64,000 bases of DNA, from NCBI RefSeq assembly GCF_004000865.1, contig NZ_BIMB01000029.1, forward strand, positions 22,520-86,519. Reading direction: 5' to 3'. The notes beneath the pieces were generated by a model, which had not been told where the DNA came from, made no database searches, and worked only from the letters and a program-made list of their open reading frames with translations. This document shows, one piece after another, positions 8,552 to 16,830 of the stretch. The stretch comes from Paenibacillus elgii NBRC 100335. GTDB lineage: Bacteria > Bacillota > Bacilli > Paenibacillales > NBRC-103111. The position numbers and the translations under genes were made by a program. The number at the start of each line of letters is the position of its first letter. The stretch's first letter is position 1.

Positions 8552-9382
8552 TTGAACATTCGAAGATGGCTGACGCCGCTCTGCTTGGGACTGATGCTGT
8601 TTTCCGGGTACGAGTTAACCGGTATGCTCCGCAGCTACCACGACAACCGGACCGTCATGGCCGAAGCCCGGCAGTTGTACGGGAATGCGGAGCCCCAGCC
8701 GCTTTTCACTGAAGCCACGAAACCTCCGATTGATGCTGTAGAAGCCCCGAAGGGGGAGTCCTCGCAAACGGAGTCCCCCAAGGAGGCCCGCGCTCAATTC
8801 AAGGCTCTGCTCGACGTAAATCCAGACGTGGTTGGTTGGCTCCGAATCGCGAATACGGCCATCGATTACCCCGTCGTCCAAGGGAAGGACAACGCCTATT
8901 ATTTGAACCGGAACTATAAGGGAGAGGAGTCGAGCGCCGGCAGCATTTTCCTTGACTTCCGCAACGATATCGGCAAGGCTCAACCGAACACGGTGATTTA
9001 CGGCCACCGCATGAAGGATGGCTCCATGTTTGGTGATTTGAATAAATTCCTAAAAGAAGATTTTATTGGGAAAAACCTCGCTTTTCAGTACGATACGTTG
9101 TATCACAGCTATCGGGCCGAAATTTTCTCCGTCTACCCGGCGACCGCAGATTTGAATTATATTCAGACTGGTTTCCAAAATGAACAGGAATACGCGTCTT
9201 TCCTGCAAACCCTCCGGGAGCGGTCACTATACAAAATGGACACAATCCTCGGGACGGAAGACCGCATCCTCACGCTCTCAACCTGCGACTATACGCTTGA
9301 CCCGGCGAAGGGGAGACTTGTAATCCACGCCAAGCTGATCGAGCAAGTAAATCGCCTGCAAGCCCTAGCCCTCCCATTATAA
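8552..9382 (+). CDS. srtB: Class B sortase
   Basis: 276 residues from TTG 8552, with GAGGTGA 4 nt upstream. An N-terminal signal anchor (about 5-22) is followed by the sortase beta-barrel. The catalytic His is in VIYGHRMKDGSMFGDL (about residue 152), the catalytic Cys is Cys245 in LTLSTCDYT, and the Arg is Arg255 in KGRLVIHAKL. TLSTC and the insert before it match SrtB. Its natural client in this locus is the NPQTG-tailed NEAT protein at 655. It is the last gene of the heme locus; no isdG-like heme oxygenase follows, so heme degradation must be encoded elsewhere. Confidence 0.92.
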   Translation: MNIRRWLTPLCLGLMLFSGYELTGMLRSYHDNRTVMAEARQLYGNAEPQPLFTEATKPPIDAVEAPKGESSQTESPKEARAQFKALLDVNPDVVGWLRIANTAIDYPVVQGKDNAYYLNRNYKGEESSAGSIFLDFRNDIGKAQPNTVIYGHRMKDGSMFGDLNKFLKEDFIGKNLAFQYDTLYHSYRAEIFSVYPATADLNYIQTGFQNEQEYASFLQTLRERSLYKMDTILGTEDRILTLSTCDYTLDPAKGRLVIHAKLIEQVNRLQALALPL

Positions 9383-9648
9383 AAGAAACGTCCTTTGATC
9401 CGAAAGGCGTTCAGCGTGTTGAGAAATCCTAGAAGTAGAAAAACTCAGACAAATAGAGGTGGGGTATATCCCGTAAGAGTTTACGTCCGCCTTTGGAACC
9501 CGTGAAAATACCGCAAATTCTAATCCAATTCACGGGTTTCAAGAGCGGCTGGAGGGATATACCCCACCTGCATATGCAGAGAGTTTTCTAAGCGAAGCGG
9601 GTTCTCTACTCACTCAACGTCCTTTGAAATTCGAAGGACGTTTCTTTG
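9381..9648. repeat. Nested-palindrome structured element, copy 1
   Basis: A 268-bp non-coding element with nested stems. The outermost arms are AAAGAAACGTCCTTTGA (9382-9398) and its near-complement at 9632-9648. The core arms AGGTGGGGTATATCCC (9457-9472) and GGGATATACCCCACCT (9554-9569) are a perfect 16-bp pair. Inside them AACCCGTGAA (9497-9506) pairs with TTCACGGGTT (9529-9538). CTGCATATGCAG (9568-9579) is a perfect palindrome. Each end is itself a terminator hairpin pointing outward: 9382-9411 leftward and 9616-9647 rightward. The core shares sequence and architecture with 50212-50540. No ORF of note lies inside. Confidence 0.75.
9616..9647 (+). terminator. Terminator at the right end of structured element 1
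   Basis: AACGTCCTT (9616-9624) and AAGGACGTT (9634-9642) form a perfect 9-bp stem with a 9-nt loop, followed by TTTCTTT. The mirror structure at 9382-9411 forms a leftward-reading terminator ending TTTCTTTT. Confidence 0.75.
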
Positions 9649-9659
9649 CGTCCTCCCCC

Positions 9660-9696
9660 AAACACATGAGGATTTCGATAAAACACATGAGGATTT
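9660..9696. repeat. 21-bp-spaced direct repeat upstream of the galactose operon
   Basis: AAACACATGAGGATTT occurs twice, at 9660-9675 and 9681-9696, exactly 21 bp apart (two helical turns). Its position about 90-120 bp upstream of the mglB-like start suggests an activator or repressor operator. No regulator gene is adjacent. Confidence 0.5.
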
Positions 9697-9783
9697 TGAA
9701 TGGGTTTTTTTCCGAAAATCCAAGATAATGGGAACGTAGCTAACCTAACGTAACGTCACACAAAAAACAGGAGGTCAGATGTT

Positions 9784-10860
9784 ATGAAAAAGAAAGCTGT
9801 ACCTGTGATCATCGCGGCAGCCCTGCTTGCCACCGCTGTCGGCTGTTCCGGCTCCGGCAATGCTCCTGCGGGCGGCGCGAGCACGAATGCGGGCGGAGGA
9901 GCCGCCAAGCCTGATGCCGGCGCCGCCAAAAACCCGACCATTGGCGTCGCGATCTACAAGTTTGACGATACGTTCATGACAGGCGTACGGAACGCGATTT
10001 CCCAAGCGGCGGAAGGCAAAGCCAAGGCGGATATCGTCGACAGCCAGAACTCCCAGCCGACCCAGAACGATAAAGTCGATCTGTTCATTACGAAGAAGGT
10101 CAACGCGCTCGCCATCAATCCGGTCGACCGCACCGCAGCCGGCGTCATCATCGACAAAGCGAAAAACGCCAACATCCCCGTCGTCTTCCTGAACCGCGAG
10201 CCGCTGGCCGACGACATGAAAAAATGGGATAAGGTGTACTACGTCGGCGCGAAAGCGGAGCAGTCCGGCACGATGGAAGGCCAGCTCATCGCCGATTATT
10301 TCAAAGCGAACCCCGCAGCGGACAAAAACAAGGACGGCGTGCTGCAATATGTCATGCTGAAGGGCGAGCCGGGGCACCAGGACGCCGAGCTGCGCACGAA
10401 GTTCGCGATCAAAGCCGTCGAGGACGCCGGCATCAAGGTGGAGAAGCTGGCGGAAGACACCGCGATGTGGGACCGCGTCAAAGGGCAGGAGAAGATGGCC
10501 GCGTTCCTCGCTTCCCATGGCGACAAAATCGAAGCCGTCTTCGCGAACAACGACGACATGGCGCTTGGCGCGATCGAAGCTTTGAAGGCGAAGGGCTATT
10601 TTAAAGACAACAAATTCATTCCGGTCGTCGGCGTTGACGCCACGGCGCCTGCGCTCAAGGCGCTTGAAGAAGGCACGCTGCTCGGCACCGTGCTGAACGA
10701 CGCGAAAAACCAGGGGAAAGCGACGTTCAGCATCGCGAACGTGCTCGCGCAAGGCCAGACGCCGACCAAAGAAAACACCGGCTATGACATTACCGACGGC
10801 AAGTACGTCTGGATCTCTTACAAAAAAATCACCAAAGAAAACATGAATGACGCGAAATAA
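9784..10860 (+). CDS. mglB: Galactose/glucose ABC transporter substrate-binding lipoprotein (MglB-like)
   Basis: 358 residues from ATG 9784, behind AGGAGGTCAGATGTT. There is a lipoprotein signal (lipobox ending VGC) and a Gly/Ala linker, then a two-lobed type I periplasmic binding fold. DKNKDGVLQ (about residue 182) matches the EF-hand-like calcium loop that is characteristic of the galactose-binding protein MglB. AEDTAMWDR matches the MglB sugar-site segment that carries the stacking Trp. The protein should capture galactose or glucose at the outer membrane face. First gene of an mglBAC operon. Confidence 0.88.
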   Translation: MKKKAVPVIIAAALLATAVGCSGSGNAPAGGASTNAGGGAAKPDAGAAKNPTIGVAIYKFDDTFMTGVRNAISQAAEGKAKADIVDSQNSQPTQNDKVDLFITKKVNALAINPVDRTAAGVIIDKAKNANIPVVFLNREPLADDMKKWDKVYYVGAKAEQSGTMEGQLIADYFKANPAADKNKDGVLQYVMLKGEPGHQDAELRTKFAIKAVEDAGIKVEKLAEDTAMWDRVKGQEKMAAFLASHGDKIEAVFANNDDMALGAIEALKAKGYFKDNKFIPVVGVDATAPALKALEEGTLLGTVLNDAKNQGKATFSIANVLAQGQTPTKENTGYDITDGKYVWISYKKITKENMNDAK

Positions 10861-10881
10861 TCGGCTACCCGGCCGAGCGGC

Positions 10882-10913
10882 AAGGGGCAATGGCTGCGGA
10901 CGTTGCCCCTTTT
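10882..10913 (+). terminator. Intercistronic hairpin between mglB and mglA
   Basis: AAGGGGCAA (10882-10890) pairs perfectly with TTGCCCCTT (10903-10911), followed by TTTGT. Hairpins after binding-protein genes commonly stop or stabilise part of the message, giving excess binding protein over ATPase and permease. Confidence 0.6.
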
Positions 10914-10950
10914 GTCGTATGCGCGCATCCTTACGCGAGGGGGCCTTGGC

Positions 10951-12459
10951 ATGACGGAAACCCGATATTTGCTTGAAATGAACGGAATTACGAAGGAATT
11001 TCCCGGCGTCAAAGCGCTGGACGGCGTCACCTTGAAGGTGCGCCCGGGCACAGTGCACGCCCTGATGGGGGAGAACGGGGCAGGCAAGTCCACGCTGATG
11101 AAATGCTTGTTCGGCATTTACAAGCCGGACGGCGGCGAGATCATTCTGGACGGCCAGCGGGTGGAGATCAACAACTCGAAGGATGCGCTGAGCTTGGGCG
11201 TCTCGATGATTCATCAGGAGCTGTACCCGGTGCCGCACCGCAATGTGATGGAGAACCTCTGGCTCGGCCGTTTTCCGGCGAAGGGGCTCGGGCCGCTTAA
11301 AATCGTCGACGAGAAAAAAATGCGCGAAGATACGCTTGCGCTGTTTAGGGATTTGGATATGGATATCGATCCGAACGCCTTGGTAGGCTCAATGTCCGTA
11401 TCCAAGATTCAATCGCTCGAAATTGCCAAAGCCGTCTCCTTCCGCTCCAAAGTCATCGTGATGGACGAACCGACGTCTTCGCTGACCGGCAACGAAGTGG
11501 AGCAACTGTTCAAGATCATTAACGAGCTGCGCGGGCGCGGCGTATCCATCATTTATATTTCCCACAAGATGGAGGAAATACTCCGGATTTCCGACGACGT
11601 GACCATCATGCGAGACGGCAGGCTGATCGGCATGTGGCCGGCGGCCGAGCTAACGACGGATCTCATCATCTCCCGCATGGTCGGCCGCGACCTGAAGGAG
11701 CGCTTCCCAGAGCGCCACAACAAGCCGGGCGACGTGCTGCTGAAGGTGGAGAAGCTGACCTCGCCTTTTCCAAAATCGTTCCGGGACGTGTCGTTCGAGC
11801 TGCGGCAGGGCGAGATTCTGGGCGTCGGCGGCCTTGTCGGCGCGCAGCGGACTGAGCTGATCGAAGCGCTGTTCGGCCTGCGCTCGGTCGCCTCCGGCGA
11901 GATCCGTCTCCGCGGACGCAAGGTCAAGATCAAATCGCCGATCGACGCCAAGAAGCACAAAATCGCGCTGCTGACCGAAGAACGGCGGGTGACAGGAATT
12001 TTTCCCGTGCTGTCGATTCTGGAAAATACGATGATCGCCAATCTGGACCGGTATATTAATCCGTTCTTCCTGCTGAACGAACGGAAGGGGCGGGTGGAAG
12101 TCGCCGGGAGCGTCGAGAAGCTGCGCGTCAAGACGCCTTCGATCAAGGAGCTGATCAAAAACTTGTCGGGCGGCAACCAGCAGAAGGTGCTGCTGGCGCG
12201 GTGGCTTCTGACCGAGCCGGACATTTTGCTGCTTGACGAGCCTACCCGGGGCATCGACGTCGGGGCCAAATTCGAGATCTATACGATCATCGCCGATCTG
12301 GCCAAGCAAGGCAAAAGCATCATCATGATTTCCTCGGAAATGCCGGAGCTGCTTGGCATGTCGGACCGCATTATGGTCATGTCGGAGGGGCGGCTGACGG
12401 GCATTCTGGACGGACGGCAGGCAACGGAACAAGAAATTATGCGGCTTGCCGCCAACTAG
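10951..12459 (+). CDS. mglA: Galactose/glucose ABC transporter ATP-binding protein, double ATPase (MglA-like)
   Basis: 502 residues from ATG 10951, with a GAGGGGGCC ribosome site; an upstream in-frame TTG at 10903 would start inside the intercistronic hairpin. It holds two tandem ABC domains, as in RbsA/MglA/XylG. Domain 1 has Walker A GENGAGKST and Walker B VIVMDEPTSSLT. Domain 2 begins near residue 250 with a degenerate Walker A (GGLVGAQRTE) and an intact signature (LSGGNQQKV) and Walker B (LLLDEPTRGID). This is the usual asymmetric arrangement of the family. It energises the MglC-like permease. Confidence 0.92.
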   Translation: MTETRYLLEMNGITKEFPGVKALDGVTLKVRPGTVHALMGENGAGKSTLMKCLFGIYKPDGGEIILDGQRVEINNSKDALSLGVSMIHQELYPVPHRNVMENLWLGRFPAKGLGPLKIVDEKKMREDTLALFRDLDMDIDPNALVGSMSVSKIQSLEIAKAVSFRSKVIVMDEPTSSLTGNEVEQLFKIINELRGRGVSIIYISHKMEEILRISDDVTIMRDGRLIGMWPAAELTTDLIISRMVGRDLKERFPERHNKPGDVLLKVEKLTSPFPKSFRDVSFELRQGEILGVGGLVGAQRTELIEALFGLRSVASGEIRLRGRKVKIKSPIDAKKHKIALLTEERRVTGIFPVLSILENTMIANLDRYINPFFLLNERKGRVEVAGSVEKLRVKTPSIKELIKNLSGGNQQKVLLARWLLTEPDILLLDEPTRGIDVGAKFEIYTIIADLAKQGKSIIMISSEMPELLGMSDRIMVMSEGRLTGILDGRQATEQEIMRLAAN

Positions 12460-12492
12460 AAGAGGACATCGCGAAGGAGGAGAACCGGGCTT

Positions 12493-13503
12493 ATGAAGAC
12501 GGGAAAGCTGAACCATTTTTTTACGCAAAACGCCATTTATATCGTTTTGATCCTTCTCGTAGCGGGCATTGCGATGTCCGATCCGCGGTTTTTGTCGGTC
12601 GATATTTTGCGGGACATTTTGCTGCAAAACTCGACCCGCGCCATTATCGCGCTGGGAGCCGCGTTCGTGCTGATTACGGGAGGAACCGACTTGTCCTCGG
12701 GACGCGTCGTTGGGTTGACGGCGGTACTATCCGCTTCCATGCTGCAGACGGCTGATTACCCGCGCCGCTTTTTCCCGGACATGCCCGATCTGCCGGTCTG
12801 GGCGCCGATCTTGATCGGGATTGCCGCAGGGCTGCTCGTCGGCTTGATCAACGGCTGGATCGTGTCCAGGCTGAGCGTGCCGCCGTTCATCGCAACGTTG
12901 GGCACTATGGTCATTGTCTACGGGGCGAACTCGATCTACTTCGATTTGAAGCCGAACGAATCGCAGCCGATTGCCGGGTTGCGTCAGGACTTCACAACCA
13001 TCGGCACCGGCTTCATCGGTCCGAACGGGCCGTATTCGCTGCCGTATATCGTCATCATCGCGATCGTCGTCGCTTTTATCGTCTGGGTCATTTTCAACAA
13101 GACGCGGCTCGGCAAAAATATGTACGCGATCGGCGGGAACAGCCAAGCGGCGGTCGTCTCCGGGATTAACGTCAAGCGCAACCTGATTTATATTTATGCG
13201 ATCGCAGGCGCGCTGTACGGTTTGGGCGGTGTGCTGGAAGCGGCTCGTACGGGCGGCGCGACGAACAACTACGGCAACATGTACGAGCTTGACGCGATTG
13301 CCGCGTGCGTGGTCGGCGGCGTATCGACAGCGGGCGGGATCGGAACCGTGCCGGGCGTGCTGGCCGGCGTGCTCATCTTCGGCGTCATCAATTACGGCTT
13401 GACCTTCATCGGCGTCAGCCCGTATTGGCAGCTCATTATAAAAGGGCTGATCATCGTCGCCGCCGTCGCTTTTGATATTCGGAAGTATTTAGCGAAAAAA
13501 TAA
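12493..13503 (+). CDS. mglC: Galactose/glucose ABC transporter permease (MglC-like)
   Basis: 336 residues from ATG 12493, behind GGAGGAGAACCGGGCTT. A polytopic RbsC/MglC-family membrane protein; landmarks are TGGTDLSSGRVVGLTAV near residue 60, GLINGWIVSRLSVPPFIATLGT near 117 and the GGNSQAAVVSGI cytoplasmic loop near 215. It lies 33 bp after mglA and completes an mglBAC operon, which ends at the terminator at 13519. Confidence 0.9.
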   Translation: MKTGKLNHFFTQNAIYIVLILLVAGIAMSDPRFLSVDILRDILLQNSTRAIIALGAAFVLITGGTDLSSGRVVGLTAVLSASMLQTADYPRRFFPDMPDLPVWAPILIGIAAGLLVGLINGWIVSRLSVPPFIATLGTMVIVYGANSIYFDLKPNESQPIAGLRQDFTTIGTGFIGPNGPYSLPYIVIIAIVVAFIVWVIFNKTRLGKNMYAIGGNSQAAVVSGINVKRNLIYIYAIAGALYGLGGVLEAARTGGATNNYGNMYELDAIAACVVGGVSTAGGIGTVPGVLAGVLIFGVINYGLTFIGVSPYWQLIIKGLIIVAAVAFDIRKYLAKK

Positions 13504-13518
13504 GGAAGTCGCAAAAGG

Positions 13519-13546
13519 CTTGTCGCATAGGCGGCAAGTTTTTTTT
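13519..13546 (+). terminator. Terminator of the mglBAC operon
   Basis: CTTGTCGC (13519-13526), loop ATAG, GCGGCAAG (13531-13538, one G-U pair), then eight T residues. Confidence 0.8.
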
Positions 13547-13621
13547 GCGTTAGGCCCCAAGGAGGGTTGCAATATCTTTATTTATCCGATAAAATAACTA
13601 TGAATTAACCGAAGGGAATGG

Positions 13622-13906
13622 GTGATTCCGATGACGGCACGTTGTCCTCACTGCTCCGGCGTTCAGCCCTTGGACGCTTCGATCTGCCCTCACTGCGGAG
13701 CCGAGGCGAAGACGCAAGACCGGCTGCTGGACGCTTTGACTTATTGGGACGGCACGGCTGCCGCTTCCCGTCTGTATCCTTCTTTGATAGCCCTTCTGAT
13801 CGTTGTCGTCGCCGGCGGAGCGGCCGCTTGGCTGCATGTTCCCGCGCTCTTCTGGACCGGTGCCGTCATCGCGCTTCTGTACCGCCTCTTCATGATTAAA
13901 ATTTAA
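13622..13906 (+). CDS. Small zinc-ribbon membrane protein of unknown function
   Basis: 94 residues from GTG 13622 (AAGGGA 4 nt upstream). ATG 13631 is the alternative, with GGGTGA 5 nt upstream. The N-terminus holds two CPHC knuckles separated by about 12 residues, a zinc-ribbon (DUF-type double zinc ribbon). A hydrophobic hairpin (about residues 53-90) provides one or two membrane spans. No partner gene is evident; it stands alone between the mgl terminator and the YeiH-like gene. Function not recognised. Confidence 0.7.
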   Translation: MIPMTARCPHCSGVQPLDASICPHCGAEAKTQDRLLDALTYWDGTAAASRLYPSLIALLIVVVAGGAAAWLHVPALFWTGAVIALLYRLFMIKI

Positions 13907-14029
13907 AGCCATCCCGTCAATCATAATAAAAGCTTATTCATAGCATCAAGGATTCGTATTTGTGTTTTCCTCCCGAATCTCTTACGATTACACCTGTCGG
14001 AAGTACATGGGGAATCGGGGGGAACATCG

Positions 14030-15040
14030 ATGAACGGATTGAAATCGCTCGGCCCGGGTCTCGCGCTCACGGGAGTCATTGCGGCCGTGTCTTACGGGCT
14101 CGGCCTGCTGTTTCCGCTGATCGGCGGTTCGGTTTTTGGCATCATAATCGGCATCCTGGTGAACAATCTATGGCGGAAGCCGCAACATACATGGCAGGGC
14201 ATTCGTTTTTGCTCCAAAAAAGTGCTGCAATGGGCAATTATTTTGCTCGGTTGCCGTCTCAGTCTGTCGGAGGTATGGAAGACCGGCACGGAGACGTTCG
14301 CAGTTATGATCGTCACGCTGCTGCTTTCGTTCGCCGCGGCCTACGGCTTCGGACGTCTGCTCCGCATTCCGCTGCGCATGGCGACGTTAATCGGCGCGGG
14401 TACCGGTATTTGCGGCGGTTCGGCGATCGCGGCCATCTCGCCGGTTATCGAAGCAGAGGAAGCGGAGATCGCGTATTCGATCTCGACGATCTTCTTGTTT
14501 AACATCGTAGCGGTCCTTGTTTTTCCGGCACTTGGGCATGCGCTCGGCTTATCCGATGCGGGCTTCGGCTTATGGGCGGGCACTGCGGTGAACGACACTT
14601 CTTCCGTCGTCGCCGCAGGGTATGCGTTCAGCACCGCAGCTGGGGATTACGCTACCATCGTTAAGCTGACGCGCACCACGATGATCGTGCCGATCGCGAT
14701 CATTATGGCGGTCGTCGTCGGTTGGAGCAAGAAGCGGGAAGCTGCGACCGCCTCTGAGGGGGGATCGTTTTCGGTCAAGCAGGTATTTCCTTGGTTTATT
14801 TTATGGTTTCTCGCCGCTTCGATGCTGTACACGCTCGGTCTCTTCGGGGAGCAGCTCCTGCACTGGATTCATCTGGCGGCGCAGTTTATGATCGTGATGG
14901 CGCTGACCGCGGTCGGCTTATCGGCCGATTTTCGGCAAATGACCGCAACCGGCGTAAGGCCGATGATTCTTGGCTTAATCGTCTGGTTGGTCGTTTCCGT
15001 CACGGGATATGCGGTCGGCACGCTGACTGGCCAAATGTGA
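14030..15040 (+). CDS. YeiH/UPF0324 family putative exporter
   Basis: 336 residues from ATG 14030 behind GGGGGGAACATCG. A polytopic membrane protein with the UPF0324 hallmarks GAGTGICGGSAIAA (about residue 122) and WAGTAVNDTSSVVAAGYA (about 183). Some members are annotated as sulfate exporters, but transport substrate is not established for this one. No regulator or sulfur gene is adjacent. It ends at a terminator that overlaps its stop codon. Confidence 0.82.
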   Translation: MNGLKSLGPGLALTGVIAAVSYGLGLLFPLIGGSVFGIIIGILVNNLWRKPQHTWQGIRFCSKKVLQWAIILLGCRLSLSEVWKTGTETFAVMIVTLLLSFAAAYGFGRLLRIPLRMATLIGAGTGICGGSAIAAISPVIEAEEAEIAYSISTIFLFNIVAVLVFPALGHALGLSDAGFGLWAGTAVNDTSSVVAAGYAFSTAAGDYATIVKLTRTTMIVPIAIIMAVVVGWSKKREAATASEGGSFSVKQVFPWFILWFLAASMLYTLGLFGEQLLHWIHLAAQFMIVMALTAVGLSADFRQMTATGVRPMILGLIVWLVVSVTGYAVGTLTGQM

Positions 15041-15072
15041 CGTTTCCGTTATGCGGGAACGTCTTTTTCTTT
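15039..15072 (+). terminator. Terminator overlapping the YeiH-like stop codon
   Basis: GACGTTTCC (15039-15047) pairs with GGGAACGTC (15055-15063), followed by TTTTTCTTTT. The stem begins inside the TGA stop. Confidence 0.8.
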
Positions 15073-15156
15073 TACAAAGTGACGAAAGAAGGAAATCCAT
15101 TCCATCTCGCCGAATCTTTAGTCAAGTACATAAGACTACCGAAGGGGAGATGCCCG

Positions 15157-16743
15157 TTGTTTAAAAAAATCGGCGTATGGGTCATGAGCGCAGCTCTTGT
15201 TTTCACGGCCGGCTGCCAGCCGCTTGGCGGTTTGGATATGAATCAGGCCATCGAAAACGAATTGAAAACGAATTCTTATGAGGCTTCGCTGTCGATGGCG
15301 CTGCAATACGATGTGGGAGATACGAGTGCCTTGTCCGAATCCGCGAAGGAACGCGTGGCTTTTTGGAACGGATTTCAATTAAACTTATCCAGCTTGAAGG
15401 TGAATCGAAAAGAGCAGACGATGTCGGCCAAAGGGTCGCTCACTGCTGCCAAGCTGAACGTTCCGTTTGCCGTTTCCATGGATAAGGACGCTGCGGTGCT
15501 AACCGTGGAGGGCACGAACAAGCCGATTGTCATTGCCGATTGGCGTACCAATGAGCTCACCGGTATGTCCCACGAGCTGACGATGTACGACGATTATTGG
15601 TTCTATAGGCTACAAAGGTTTTTGAAGGAGTTTCACTTGGTTGACCAACAAGAGGTGACCAACAAAGCGATAGGCCTCCTTGCCAAAAACCTTCCAAACG
15701 CTGCCTCCCTTGCCGTAGACAAGAAGACGGAGACGATTCAAGGGCAGACGGTAAGCGGACATCAGCTCCGGTTCGATGTATCGGGAGAGCAATTTGCTTC
15801 GTTATTCCGGTCAACGTTTAAAAACGTAGCTTTGGACGACCAAGGCTTGCGCGAGCTGGCTGTCGTCATCTACGATAAGTTCCATCCGGAACTAAAAGAA
15901 CTTGGCTTCGCGGAGGAGCTGTTCCAAGACCGGCAGCTCGGTACGGAAGCGGTTTATACAGGGGCGAAAGCGATTGCGCTTTATTTGACCTCCGAAATGG
16001 GAGGAGCTTGGGAGCAGGAGCTGCTGAGTCAATCCAAGCTCAAAGTGGACGCATTCGTCGACGACAGCAAGCAGATCCGCCAGTGGAACGCCGAGATCGC
16101 TATGCAAAGTCCCCCGGGGGTGGTGGAAGAAGGAATCCGCGGCGGCAAGCTTACCGTCCGGATGGATCGCTGGAACATCAATGGAGATGTGAAGCCGGAC
16201 ATGATTTCCGCGAAGGACGCGATCCGCTATGAGGACTTATCGAACGAGGACAACTTGAGACAGGTTGTGCAGCCGGATTCGGCGTTCTTTAAGCTATTGA
16301 AAGAGCAGCTTCGGATTACGGAGAAGTATTTGTACTTCTACATTTGGTCCGAATCCGACTTGGACGGCGTACCGGGGGCAGAAGCAGAGGGGACGGAGGC
16401 TTATCCGGCCTACCCGGCTTACGGTTACAATGCCGCATATATTTCGGGCAATAGCACCGCTTATGTGCAAGGGAAAGAGCTCGGGGAAGGGCTTGGCTAT
16501 AAGGTGACCTGGGATGCGGGAACGAAAACGATGACCATCGCGAGCTCGCAGACGGAGATCGTACTGCAAGCAGGCAGCGCGACGGCCCGGGTGAACGGAA
16601 CCGACAAAAGCATCGGCGCTCCCGCCGTGCTGAAAAAAGATGCGCTCTACGTTCCGGTCCGGTTCGTGGCCGAGCAATTGGGCGCGAAGATAAAAACCGA
16701 GGGAGAGGAAAGCCTATACTCCATCGAAGTATATAAACCGTAG
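15157..16743 (+). CDS. Lipoprotein with C-terminal copper-amine-oxidase-like (stalk) domain
   Basis: 528 residues from TTG 15157, with GGGGAG 7 nt upstream; the longer open frame from 14791 runs through the preceding gene and terminator. The lipobox is FTAGC, so the mature N-terminus should be lipidated. The central 400 residues are not recognised. Residues about 440-528 match the Cu_amine_oxidN1 domain: VTWDAGTKTMTI, a hydrophobic pair of strands, and YVPVRFVAEQLGAKI. In Paenibacillaceae this domain is a common module of exported proteins and does not itself imply amine oxidase activity. Single-gene unit between terminators. Confidence 0.75.
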   Translation: MFKKIGVWVMSAALVFTAGCQPLGGLDMNQAIENELKTNSYEASLSMALQYDVGDTSALSESAKERVAFWNGFQLNLSSLKVNRKEQTMSAKGSLTAAKLNVPFAVSMDKDAAVLTVEGTNKPIVIADWRTNELTGMSHELTMYDDYWFYRLQRFLKEFHLVDQQEVTNKAIGLLAKNLPNAASLAVDKKTETIQGQTVSGHQLRFDVSGEQFASLFRSTFKNVALDDQGLRELAVVIYDKFHPELKELGFAEELFQDRQLGTEAVYTGAKAIALYLTSEMGGAWEQELLSQSKLKVDAFVDDSKQIRQWNAEIAMQSPPGVVEEGIRGGKLTVRMDRWNINGDVKPDMISAKDAIRYEDLSNEDNLRQVVQPDSAFFKLLKEQLRITEKYLYFYIWSESDLDGVPGAEAEGTEAYPAYPAYGYNAAYISGNSTAYVQGKELGEGLGYKVTWDAGTKTMTIASSQTEIVLQAGSATARVNGTDKSIGAPAVLKKDALYVPVRFVAEQLGAKIKTEGEESLYSIEVYKP

Positions 16744-16765
16744 TACAGGACGCACAGAAAAAAAC

Positions 16766-16812
16766 AAAACGCCTGATTCTTCATCCTTCGCGGAAAAAGA
16801 ATCAGGCGTTTT
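16766..16812. terminator. Bidirectional terminator between convergent genes
   Basis: AAAACGCCTGATTCTT (16766-16781) is perfectly complementary to AAGAATCAGGCGTTTT (16797-16812). T-rich on both strands, it serves the plus gene ending at 16743 and the minus gene ending at 16831. Confidence 0.88.
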
Positions 16813-16830
16813 CGTTTCTTATGGAGCGGA

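Noticed and set aside
9381..9648. Retron or reverse-transcriptase-associated RNA
   Set aside because: No reverse transcriptase or other partner ORF is near either copy of the element.
9775..11238. Minus-strand open frame of 487 codons over mglB and the start of mglA
   Set aside because: Antisense shadow; the composition (Arg, His, Val, Phe rich) is typical of complementary-strand frames and no ribosome site is present.
14791..15156. N-terminal extension of the copper-amine-oxidase-domain lipoprotein
   Set aside because: It runs through the previous gene and its terminator; the lipoprotein signal starts at TTG 15157 with a good ribosome site.
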